Source: Centrapalus pauciflorus
Lineage: Eukaryota > Streptophyta > Magnoliopsida > Asterales > Asteraceae
DNA length: 64,000 bases
Direction: 5' to 3'
NCBI GenBank assembly: GCA_020465985.1
Contig: JAANYP010004711.1
Span: forward strand, 234,750-298,749
Below the pieces are notes generated by a model that did not search any database, was not told the DNA's origin, and saw nothing but the letters and a program-made list of their open reading frames with translations. Made by a program: the position numbers and the translations under genes. Positions 25,841-36,144 of the stretch are shown here, piece by piece (the first letter of the stretch is position 1; the number at the start of each line of letters is the position of its first letter).

Positions 25841-26371
25841 GATGCAGCGTAGCAAATGAAAATATAGACTATTCTGTTGATTCAAAGAATTCCAGAATAA
25901 TCTCTACCAAAAGTTTGTTGATTCCGTGGAATGCCAAACGATTAGGCTTCAAACAATCGATTTTAGAACTTGGAAATTTGGAAAAAAGAGAAAATTTCTT
26001 AATTCATAAACTGTCTTCATACATAAGTTCCATACACCTTAAAAAGAAACAGGAAACTTAAAACGGGTCAAATAACCCAGTGGGTCAACCCAGGAAACAA
26101 AAATAAAAACCCAAATAACCGATAAAATTCATAAAAAGGCTCATAACTCTCATTCCGGGTCGAATTTGGGCTGAATGGTTGGGCAAACCGCCTTCGGTCA
26201 TTTGTTGCTGCGTGGAGCTCGAGCCAACGGTCGTCTGGACACCTGATTCGCCCCAAACGGAGACCCGAGTCAAAAGTTAGGGCCGTTTCCGTTTAGCCCC
26301 TTTTATTACGGGCCCTATCTTGGGCCTCCAGAAACATAATGGCCCGATCCTCTATACTTGGGCCTGCATCA
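25841..26371 (-). repeat. Gypsy 3' LTR
   Basis: 531 bp, TG...CA. It is longer than its partner because the 5' LTR has lost about 14 and 50 bases near 26,075 and 26,170. Both gaps are flanked by short repeats (aaccca on either side of the first), which suggests small replication or repair deletions. Confidence 0.9.
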
Positions 26372-27396
26372 TTCCCCCTTGGGTAGACAAAATTCGTCCT
26401 CGAATCTGCAGTATGCTCATCATTAGAAGAATCCCCATGGAAAGGCACCAAATGCTTAACATTGAACACATCAGCACATCGGATATGATTTGGCAATTTC
26501 AGACGATAAGCATTAGAATTTATCTTCTCCACAATCTCCACCGGTCCAATCTTCTTTGCAGATAACTTATTGTACTCACCGACCGAGAAACGATCCTTAG
26601 TCAGAATAGCCCAAACGAAATCACCAACCTCAAAATCAACGTGTCTGCGTTTCTGATCAGCATCCTTCTTATATTTTGCATTGGCACGAACCAAGTTTTC
26701 TTGTACCTCCTTATGGACCTCATGAAGCCCAACAACAAAATCCTGCACTTTCTTTGGAACTGAGCTTGAGATAGGAAGGCCCATCAAATCCAGTGGGCCT
26801 CTCGGCTGAGCAGAATAGACCACTTCAAATGGACTGAAACCAGTACTTCTGTTCACTGCACGATTATGGGCAAACTCTGCTTGGCACAACTTCTGATCCC
26901 AGACCCGCACGTGTTCACCCACCAAACACCTCAGAAGATTACCAAGTGATCTGTTAACAACTTCGGTCTGCCCATCCGTCTGAGGGTGATAGGCACTGCT
27001 GAAGTTAAGCTCGGTGTTCACCATCTTCCATAGGCTGCGCCAGAAATGGCTCAAGAAACGAGTGTCCCGATCAGAAACAATAGTAGAAGGTAACCCATGC
27101 AAACGGTAGATCTCCTGAAAGAACAACTGAGCCACATGAACCGCATCGGCTGTTTTCTTGCATGGAATAAAGTGTACCATCTTCGAAAAACGGTCAACCA
27201 CAACAAAGATCGAATCATTACCTCGTTGCGTTTGGGGCAACCCCAACACAAAGTCCATACTTATATCAACCCATGGTTGTGAAGGAACAGGCAGAGGCAT
27301 GTAAAGTCCAGCATTAGTGGCTGAACCCTTGGAAGCTTGACAGATCTTGCACTGCTTAACAAAAACCGCTCTACTTCCTTCCGCATTGTAGGCCAA
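26293..27396 (-). pseudogene. Gypsy integrase, frame-shifted off pol
   Basis: An open frame of about 367 codons without an ATG start. It holds the second half of the HHCC zinc finger (CKIC), the catalytic core with Asp in DFVLG, Asp in SDRDTRF, and the HPQTDGQTE glutamate region, then a typical C-terminal GPF/Y-like region (VGDFVWAILTKDRF, KIGPVEIVEKI). The zinc-finger His pair lies in the upstream frame, so a frame change separates the two halves near 27,390. The stop codon lies inside the 3' LTR. Catalytic residues appear intact, but the protein could not be made from this locus. Confidence 0.85.
26372..26380 (-). other. Gypsy polypurine tract
   Basis: On the minus strand AAGGGGGAA directly precedes the 3' LTR, where plus-strand DNA synthesis is primed. 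Confidence 0.8.
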
Positions 27397-27407
27397 AAGT
27401 AAGATGA

Positions 27408-29708
27408 TTACACCAAGTGTAAAGTGCGATCTCTGCCTACATGTCCTTCACCATGTAACTCCTTTATGATGTGCAGACGGAGACTTGAATCAGGAATGCA
27501 TAATTGATTCCCCTTGAAAAGGAACCCATCATGCAACAAAAAAATCTGCCCTCTTTCCAGACTGAACTTCCTGCAAAATAACAGAAAAGTAAGGATCGTC
27601 TTCAAACTGCTCAATGAGACTGTCAAAGCCTGGCACTTCAACTCGCATGGATACAAGCAGACTACTCTCCTGCTCAAAGCATCTGCCACCCGATTAGAAG
27701 TTCCAGATTTATGTTTCACAACAAAAGTAAATTTCTCCAGAAAAGCAAGCCATTGCCCATGCTTATGAGATACTTTGTCCTGACTGCGAATGTGCCTTAA
27801 GGAGTCATGATCCGTGAACAGCACAAACTCCTTATGGAACAAATAATGCCGCCAATGCTTCACTGCTTGGAACACTGCATAGAATTCAAGATCGTAGGTA
27901 CTGTATCGCAGTTTTGCCCCTGTCAACTTTTCACTGAAATAAGCAATAGGTCGTCCTCCCTGACTCAGAACACCCCCAATACCAACCTTTGAAGCATCTG
28001 AGTGCAACTCAAAAACTTGGTTGAAATCTGGCAATATTAGAATTGGTGCTGTCGTTAGTTTTTCCTTAATCAACTGAAAAGCTGACTCTGCCTCGTCGGT
28101 CCAAGTAAAAGTCTTTCCTTTCCCCTTTATACAGTCTGTCACTGGTGCCATGATAGAACTGAAATTTGGTATGAACCTCCTGTAAAATGAGGCCAACCCA
28201 TGGAAACTTCGGACGTCGGCGAGGGTTTTTGGAGATGGCCATTCTTTCACAGCAGTAACCTTGGACTCATCCACTTGTATGCCTTCACCAGAAACCACGT
28301 ATCCCAAAAACAGAACCTTCGGGGTCATGAACACACATTTCTTCAAAGCTGCATATAAATTATCCCTGCGAAGTAAACTGAGAACCTGCCGCACATGCTC
28401 TACATGCTCATCAAAGTTAGCACTGTAAATAAGTATATCGTCAAAGTACACTACCACAAATTTTCCAATAAAAGGCCGAAATAACTGGTTCATTACTCGC
28501 ATAAATGTGCTAGGGGCATTCGATAACCCGAAGGGCATCACTAACCACTCATACAGCCCCTCACGTGTTTTGAAGGCGGTCTTCCACTCATCACCCGGTC
28601 TAAGCCGAATCTGATAGTACCCACTTTTCAAATCTAGCTTTGTGAAAATGGTGGCACCACTAAGCTGATCTAATAAGTCATCAAGACGAGGAATTGGAAA
28701 TCGATACCTTACTGTGATTTTGTTGATGGCACGACTGTCAACACACATTCGCCACGTACCATCCTTCTTGGGCACCAGCAAAGCAGGAACAGCACAAGGA
28801 CTCATACTCTCCCGAACCTGTCCTTTGGCAACTAATTCCTCAACCTGTCTACGCAACTCCTCATGTTCAATAGGACTCATTCTGTAGTGCGGTTTGTTGG
28901 GTAACTGAGCTCCAGGTTCCAAATCAATGTGGTGCTGAATGTCTCGCAGTGGAGGCAACCCATCAGGCAACTCAGTAGGGAATACATCAGAAAACTCCTT
29001 GAGTAAAGGAGTCATAGCCTCTGGAATCTCAACTTCTTCGGGCACTTCCTTCCCAATCAAAACAAACACTTCCTCCACATCTTCAATGTCTTCTTCAAAC
29101 TGGGCAATGGTTAAAAGAGAACCAGATTGCTTGGTAACTATTTCCTTAGGCTTAGTAGGTACCAAGGTTATTTTCACCCCACCAAGTAAAAAACTATAAG
29201 TATTGGTGCGCCCATTATGGTCAACATTTCGATCATATTCCCACGGCCTACCCAACAACGAATGACAAGCATCCATAGTGACCACATCACACCACACATT
29301 ATCCTTATATGTTTGGCCAACAGAAAAAGCAACAAGAGCACGTTTAGAAACTGTTACCTCACCACCTTTCTTCAGCCACTGTAGTTTGTAGGGTTTGTTG
29401 CGATTTTCCGTTTTTAAAGCCAACTTCTGAACCGCCTCCTCAGAAATGAGATTATCACAACTTCCAGAATCGATAACAAAGGTGCAAACCTTACCCAATA
29501 TCGTACACATGGATTGAAAGATGTTGTGTTTGAGCCAATCTTCACCAACTATCTTTGGGGTAAAGCACGAGCGCCTTACAACCAGGTTCACCCCCACATC
29601 ACCGATGACGACTTCTTCATCGTACTGTGGTTCTTCATCAAACTGTGGATTATCCTCGTAACCCTCATCAGCATACTCATATTCCCAATCCCCAGTCTCG
29701 GCATACAT
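27408..29708 (-). pseudogene. Gypsy protease, reverse transcriptase, RNase H
   Basis: 766 codons open. It has an aspartic protease (DSGS near residue 79), a reverse transcriptase with LPDGLPP and VYFDDILIYS (catalytic Asp pair), an RNase H domain (LHSDASKVGIGG, FTDHDSLRHI) and the start of the integrase zinc finger (GEGHVGRDRT). It ends at a TAA just before the finger is complete. Upstream it is cut from gag by a TGA immediately before its first ATG. RT and RNase H motifs look undamaged. Confidence 0.9.
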
Positions 29709-30736
29709 GTGTCATTTCCCAGCCTTCTTGCAGTCAGATGCCCGATGGCCCGTCTCGCCACAACTGAAACATTTCAGACCCCCGCTACTACTTGCGCCTC
29801 CTGTTGGAGTTGTCCTAGCAGAAGCACCGCATGTCTTCGATTGATTTGGGGTGAAACGTGTCATTGCACCACCCGAACCAGAACCTCTGCCACCAGGAGC
29901 ATTCGGAAAGGCACCACTACCCGAGGAATTCGAAAGGACACCACCACCAGGGAATTCGAAAAGACACCAGAACCACCACTCACCCGACGGTTTTGCTTCT
30001 CAAGAGCCAGTGCCCTTTGGTGTGCCTCTGAAATGGAAACCGGATCGAATAGATTCACAGCATCCATGATTGAAACCCTCAAGCCACCAACATACCGTGC
30101 AACAAGTTGTTCTTCCATCTCCTGAATATCATTCCGCGCGATCAAATGATAGAAATCGGTTGTATATTCATCAACCGTTCTAGCCCCCTGCCTGAGATTC
30201 TGTAACCGTTGGAAGTTATGAGGCAGAAAGTTGGACCTCATACACTTCTTCATCTTCCTCCATGTTTCAACCTTTGGTTTGCCCAGGCGACTTCGTGTCT
30301 GTTTCAACTACTGCCACCACGCCGATGCCCCACCGCGAAGCCTAGTAGCGATCAGTGATACCTTCTTGTTTTCGGGTACCTCTTTGAACTCGAACACTTC
30401 CTCAACCGTAGCCAACCAATCAATGAACCCCTCTGGATTCAGACTAGTCCCATCAAACTATGGGATCTCAGTCTTGAATCTGGTCTCCCAGCGCCTATTA
30501 TCATCCCTGCGATTCTGCCTTGGCCGTTCTTCAATTTCCGACCCGGAAGACGAACGGTCATTGACGAACGGGTTCTCAAAATCTTCATCACCATGGCCTC
30601 TGTTCAACAGATCTGTGAATCGATCGGTCAACTGATTAACCACCTGATCCAACCTTTCATCCATCCTCGCGAAAATCCGTTGCTCAAACTCGCGTTCATA
30701 CACTTCCTCAAGTGGTTTCTGTCTCCTCGGAGGCAT
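29709..30736 (-). pseudogene. Gypsy gag with stops and a frameshift
   Basis: It begins at the ATG at 30,736 (MPPRRQKPLEEVY). The gag core follows, then a CCHC zinc knuckle (CFSCGETGHRASDC) at about 29,730-29,775. Breaks seen: TAG at about 30,460, TAG at about 30,309, a one-base frame change in a Gly/Ser-rich linker near 29,945, and TGA at about 29,709. The linker is a simple repeat (ggtggt-rich), a likely slippage site. Gag would package element RNA into particles; this copy cannot produce it intact. Confidence 0.85.
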
Positions 30737-30754
30737 CCTGAACTCGAGAATTTC

Positions 30755-30767
30755 GGCTTTGATACCA
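30755..30767 (-). other. Gypsy primer binding site
   Basis: On the minus strand TGGTATCAAAGCC begins two bases after the 5' LTR. It differs by one base from the complement of initiator-Met tRNA (TGGTATCAGAGCC). Confidence 0.85.
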
Positions 30768-30769
30768 AC

Positions 30770-31236
30770 TGATGCAGCGTAGCAAATGGAAATATAGACT
30801 ATTTTGTTGATTCAAAGAATTCCAGAATAATCTCTACCAAAAGTTTGTTGATTCCGTGGAATGCCAAACGATTAGGCTTCAAACAACCGATTTTAGAACT
30901 CGGAAATTTGGAAAAAAGAGAAAATTTCTTAATTCATAAACTGTCTTCATACATAAGTTCCATACACCTTAAAAAGAAACAGGAAACTTAAAACGGGTCA
31001 AATAACCTAGGAAACAAAAATAAAAACCCAAATAACCGATAAAATTCATAAAAAGGCCCATAACTCTCATTCCGGGTCGAATTTGGGCCGAACGGTCGTC
31101 TGGACACCTGATTCGCCCCAAACGGAGACCCGAGTCAAAAGTTAGGGCCGTTTCCGTTTAACCCCTTTTATTACGGGCCCTATCTTGGGCCTCCAGAAAC
31201 ATAATGACCCGATCCTCTATACTTGGGCCTGCATCA
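30770..31236 (-). repeat. Gypsy 5' LTR
   Basis: 467 bp, TG...CA. It is highly similar to the 3' LTR apart from the two deletions noted there and a handful of substitutions. Confidence 0.9.
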
Positions 31237-32070
31237 GCGGGCCAGGTTGATGTGGTTTGGATGTAGATGGGCGATAAAAGGTGATGGAGAGCGTAAAATC
31301 ACACGATAATAGCCAACATGTATATATATCGCTTGGTGGATAATACTTCAATTCATACACATTGAGTAATTATATAAATTTGTCTCATTATTTCAACTGA
31401 ATACAAGTTCGAAAATTCTATTTGTACTCTTCTTTTCTATGACGTGACTTGCACTCTTTTGATTTGACATTTTTTTAATATCTTAATATTTTATTTTGAA
31501 TTGTGATCGACTATAGAGTTTATATAACATGGTAGATAGATGTGTGGTTAGTAAAAAGAGTGTGCGAATAACAACCCTAAACTAGTTTTATATGATAAGA
31601 AAAATGGTTACCAGCTAAAGATAAGATATGAGGTTAATAAAAAAGAAGTTTAATGGTAAATCTCAATATTAAAAAAAAGTAAATTAAACAAATCGTCCCT
31701 GTGATATCAGACAACTTATAGATTTCGTCTCTGCCGCATTCTAATTACATGAAAGGTTAATACTTTACAGAAGTTGTCTGCTTTACTTAGTCCATGAAAC
31801 TAACGGTTCGTTAATTTTCATTAAGTTTAAGACTATTTCTAAAATTCTTTAATAACTTTTTAAAATTTTTTTATTCTTTTTAGTATTAGTTTTTGTGTTT
31901 TTTTTTAAATATTAATGTTTATGTTTTTATGTTTTGTATATACATTTGTAATTTATTTTTTTAATCATTTGTATATTTTTAATCGGTTTGCTTAATTTCA
32001 TAATTTTTGTTTTTGTTTATATTATATATAATTTTAATAAGATTTCAATCGCTTTATCATTTATATTTTT
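31237..32070. other. Intergenic
   Basis: AT-rich. Positions 31,690-31,830 contain fragments (gtccctgtgatatc, cttagtccatgaaac) resembling worn ends of the 'ggtccctg' MULE family. No gene recognised. Confidence 0.4.
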
Positions 32071-32333
32071 GAGTTAATTACATTTTTGGTCCCTGTGGTT
32101 TCATTGAAATTATGGAATTGGTCCCTGGATCCAAAAATTTACGGGTTTGGTCCTTCCCGACCCGATTTCTTTGCGTTTTTGGTCCCTGGAGTTAACCCCG
32201 TTAATTTCCTACCGTTAAACAAGCCCATGTGCAGTACACATGAGGGCTTTTTTGTCTTTTACACTTTCCCTCAAATCTGGATAATAAAGTACTCCAATCT
32301 CTTAAAATTTCACACGCTTTCAAGATTCATACG

Positions 32334-32716
32334 ATGGCAACGATGGTACTGTGTTCTTGTGGATACCCTACTGTGATTCGCACCTCTTGGACTTCATCAA
32401 ACCCTGGGCGTAGGTTTTATTGTTGTACAAACAGTGTAAGTTTCTTCATCTTCAATTTCATATGTGTAAATGGTCACAATTTGACCTAATCCTTACGGTG
32501 TATGCATTAACCCTTGATTAGGTGTTAAATTGTGGATTTACCGGTTGGCTAGATGGTCCAATGTATCCAAGAGCTGTACAAGTGATACCTGGGTTGCTGA
32601 GATCCTTGAACCTGTTTGAAGCTAAGCTGAAAGCAAAAGTAGCAGAGAACAGAAAATTGAAAATTATTAAAGTTATTAGTTGGGTTGTTTTTGTGTTACG
32701 TTATGTTAGTAGTTGA
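32334..32716 (+). CDS. GRF-type zinc-finger protein, two exons, in MULE
   Basis: Predicted exons 32,334-32,435 and 32,522-32,716, split by an 86-bp intron with GTAAGT donor and ATTAG acceptor; the join keeps frame and gives 98 residues. It matches the plant GRF zinc-finger pattern: CSCG near the start, RTSWTSSNPGRRFYCC, then after the splice LNCGFTGW and PRAVQVIPGLLRSLN. The C-terminus is hydrophobic (ISWVVFVL), as in many plant GRF proteins tied to transposons. It may bind nucleic acid. It lies wholly within the MULE, so it is transposon cargo rather than a host gene. No stop interrupts it. Confidence 0.65.
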
Positions 32717-32953
32717 AGAGAAATATTGTATTTGAAAGCTTGTAACTTGCCAAGTTTGTCAATGGTGAATATGGTATTTTGATATTAATGGTGTGTTTTG
32801 GTGCATTTAAAATCATGTCAATGGTCAAATTGATAGCAGGTGAACAGAAACATAAAGAAAATAACAAACCTAGCGGGAGTAACCCAAAATCTAATCCAAG
32901 TCAGGTAACTTAAAGGTAAAATACATTGGTTCCTCATCCATGTACCCTAACTC

Positions 32954-33264
32954 TTATATCATAGCATTGAGTTCATGAATAGAAAATGCATCACCATCAA
33001 CAAAGTCCACAAAATTTACCTTCCCATTTAAATACGACCTAGGTCGACCCTCGGTAAAAACTCCTCCATGACTAATCCTCAAAGTAAACAGGTTACAATC
33101 ATCTCCTGCAAATGAAATTTTCCTCAAATCATTAACCAAATATCAAGATTCATTGAACTAAAACAAAAAATATCTTAACGTAAAAAAAACTACATTTACT
33201 TACCGTATTCAACGTTGGGATCAAACAAATCATCTTCTCTCGAATGCCACAACGTAAGCACCAT
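32954..33264 (-). pseudogene. PB1-like 5' exons of a MULE transposase
   Basis: Exon A 33,264-33,204 (starts MVLTLWHSREDD) ends at a GTAAGT donor. Exon B 33,105-32,954 follows a TTGCAG acceptor, and the junction is in frame. The protein reads like the N-terminal PB1-like domain of plant MuDR transposases (NLFTLRISHGGVFTE, NGKVNFVDFVDGDAFSIHEL). A TAA stops it at 32,954-32,956, although readable homology (ELGYMDEEPMYF) continues behind the stop. The MULE catalytic and SWIM domains are missing. An identical stop occurs in the duplicate at 52,987. Confidence 0.6.
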
Positions 33265-34119
33265 TTTTCTTCTTCTATGCTGGTTAGGTTTTTTCTGGTC
33301 AGAATGTCAATAACCAGACAACATACGAGGAAGAAAGTGATAGATAAAAAGTGAGGTTGAGGGAGTCAAAGGGTTTTTGGGTTTCAGCTTATCTAAAAAA
33401 TGAGAGGGAAAGTATAAAAGACAAAAAAGCCCTCATGTGTACTGCACATGGGCTTGTTTAACGGTAGGAAATTAACGGGGTTAACTCCAGGGTTCAAAAA
33501 CGCAAAGAAATCGGGTCGGGAGGGACCAAACCCGTAAATTTTCAGATCCAGGGACCAATTCCGTAATTTCAATGAAACCACAGGGACCAAAAATGTAATT
33601 AACTTTATATTTTTTACATATATAGTTTGCGAAATTTAGTATTTTTTTATGTTTATATATAGATCTTTAATATTTTTTTTTAATATTTTGATCATTTAAT
33701 TACCCTCACTAAATTTTTGTATTTACTCTAATATATATATATATATATAAAAGTTGAGTCCATGTCATAAATATTCATGTTATAAATGTTCATGTCATAA
33801 TTGTTTCTAATGTCTTCACTTCTCCTATACTAAATAATTACTTAATTGTTTTATTATCAAACTAAATATTGTTTTAGTATTCAAAAAAATAGGTTAATAA
33901 TAATAGACTATTCATTTTCTCCAACTTAAAGAATTGCTTTAATGTGATACTAAATAATGGTTTAATGTTGCTTAAATTTAATTAATTTTACCTTAAGTAA
34001 AAACCCTCCATCTATCCTAAGGTTATTATTTCTTATCAATTAATGTCAATCATTTATCTATAAATAACAAAGCTACATTTGTTCATTCACATTATTTTAT
34101 CATTTCATGTTACAAACAA

Positions 34120-34230
34120 TTTGTTGAGTGCTTGGTGGATGGAAAATCCTATGACAATGCTAAGAATTTTTGTTCATCACAGCCAACGAGGCCTAAAGTG
34201 GTAGCAAGATTTCACATCAAATGGTTGTGA
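34120..34230 (+). other. Exon-like fragment inside the Helitron
   Basis: A balanced-composition stretch in AT-rich DNA with an open frame encoding GKSYDNAKNFCSSQPTRPKV and ending IKWL-stop near 34,229. The same segment recurs at 36,450-36,568, 54,150-54,263 and 56,490-56,615. It could be a captured host exon; I do not recognise the protein. Confidence 0.3.
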
Positions 34231-35187
34231 AAGTGTAAGGTTCTAGACTAAAGCGTAAGCGGGATCACAAAACTCATCTCCATATGTTAATTTGATGTTG
34301 TGAATTCACGGATGATAACAATGCCGAGTCGGGGAAGATATATAATAAAAAAATGTATTAATTAGTCGTTGTGGTACATGGCTTATTTTTAATTTCGTAG
34401 TATGAGTAATTGTTTGTTTTGTGAAAGTTGAGAGCTATTGTAATAGAATTTGTTTTTTTGGCAATCATTTATATTAGATGTCTATAGGAGTCACTTTGGT
34501 AGTTTCGTATTCAATTTTTAATTTTGTTTCGGATTTTAGTTGGATTTATAAACCGCCACGTGTGCTCTCCTATATTCTAAATCGAGAAATTTATTATTTA
34601 GTCATTGATTTTTAATTAATTTAGTTTAAATATTGCAAACCATGTTTTTATATCACTGATTCCTTAGATAAATAATAATTCATATTAATAATCTTTTTAA
34701 AACTATATATATTTTTAATTTGTATATTTTATGTTTTCTTCTAAACTATTTGAGTAATTATATTAAATGTTGACAGATTAAATAGCTAATATGACAATTA
34801 CTATTATTTATATATTTTTAAAGTGAACTATTTTGATATTACATCTACTGAGATAACCTAAAATCTAATTAAACTTTTTAAAACAATTTATTTACCTAAT
34901 TAAAAGTTTATAATGACATAAATTATTGAAAGCTTTTGAATATAATCATTCTATTATGAATCTTCAATTGAATATTGATATCATTATTATGATAAAAGTA
35001 TTCTTTAAATAGTTTTTAAATCATTGTTAATAAAAAAAATATCATTTGGTTCAAATTATACATATGATGATATGTTTATACATATAGATTTTATAATATT
35101 TATATAAATATATTTTGTTCAATAATCATAGTTAAGCATGTCATAAATATTTATGTTATAAATGTTCATGTCATAATTGTTTCTAAC

Positions 35188-35401
35188 AAGTTATGTGGTG
35201 TCCGTGCGTTGCGACGGATGTATAGATATATATTTTGTGTACTTTAATAGATACAGTTTAAACGATTAAAATCATACTTTATTTATAAACTAATTAATAA
35301 TAAAAATTTAACAGAAAAAATCTATTAAAATTATACTAATTAAAGTTAAAAAATAAATTAAATAAATTGAATATGTTGGAGAAAAAACTAATCACCAACC
35401 A

Positions 35402-35456
<55 letters not shown>

Positions 35457-36144
35457 TATATGACATTAGCTACAACACATACGTTTATCATTTATCGTAG
35501 TTATTACAATAAACAAAAGTCATGATGTATGACCAAAAATGACGATAAACTAATAATTGTAAAGCAAAATATTTTCTTAAATTTTTTATTGGTGTGATTA
35601 ATATTTGAAATAATAATGTTATTAATATAAAAATATTTAATAAACTAAACATTACAAACTAATTAGAGTTAATCAAACATTATGTTAAACCGAATATAAA
35701 ATGAACTTGATTTCTTAAGTAATCACACAGATATCGATATAAGACATTATAAAACACTAAAATTATTATAAACCAAAAATTATTATAACAAAAATAAATC
35801 TTATTTTCAAAATGTCTAAGAATAAATTAGTATTTAAATATATCAAATTTTAAATAAAAAATATATAAGAACATGAAACATTCTTATCATATAATTTACA
35901 TATAAATAATAATAAAATATGCATAAGCACACTTTAGCAAACCCAATAACAAAATAGTGTTTAACAAAAGCTTCTTCTAGTGCATTTTAGCACAATAAAA
36001 TATTATTAATCTTTAGATTTTCATCTCTAGCACATTTTAGCAAAGCTCATTTATAAATTATATTTCTTTGTTGATGTGAGAGGTACAAAATAGCAAAACC
36101 CACTTATGAATAGTGATTTCATTAGTGGGTAATGTATAAAGGTG
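35188..36144 (-). mobile_element. Nested Helitron-like element (inverse of 5,013 copy)
   Basis: 957 bp in inverse orientation to 5,013-5,947. It splits the second internal repeat of the host Helitron: the uninterrupted sequence gtttctaatgtcttc at 33,800 shows the empty site. taa flanks both sides. It includes a (TA)n tract at about 35,405-35,452. Confidence 0.55.

Larger units (their letters stand above)
25841..31236 (-). mobile_element. Ty3/gypsy retrotransposon, decayed, CRM-like
   Basis: A 5.4-kb element in minus orientation with both LTRs, primer site, polypurine tract, gag, protease, RT, RNase H and integrase in gypsy order. Coding regions carry at least four stop codons and two frame changes, so it cannot be autonomous. 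The integrase frame runs 79 bases into the 3' LTR and the LTR starts TGATG, both known from the centromeric CRM chromovirus clade; the lineage is inferred, not proven. No chromodomain is visible. Confidence 0.9.
32071..33605. mobile_element. MULE carrying GRF and PB1-like genes
   Basis: 1,535 bp with inverted ends of about 200 bases (GAGTTAATTACATTTTTGG at the left and its near-inverse at the right) and a perfect 9-bp duplication, tatattttt (32,062-32,070 and 33,606-33,614). Inside, a spliced GRF zinc-finger gene reads rightward from the left repeat, and transposase-type PB1-like exons read leftward from the right repeat. This two-gene convergent plan matches MuDR. The catalytic transposase core is absent, so it is non-autonomous. 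Its right two thirds are repeated at 52,598-53,638. Confidence 0.8.
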
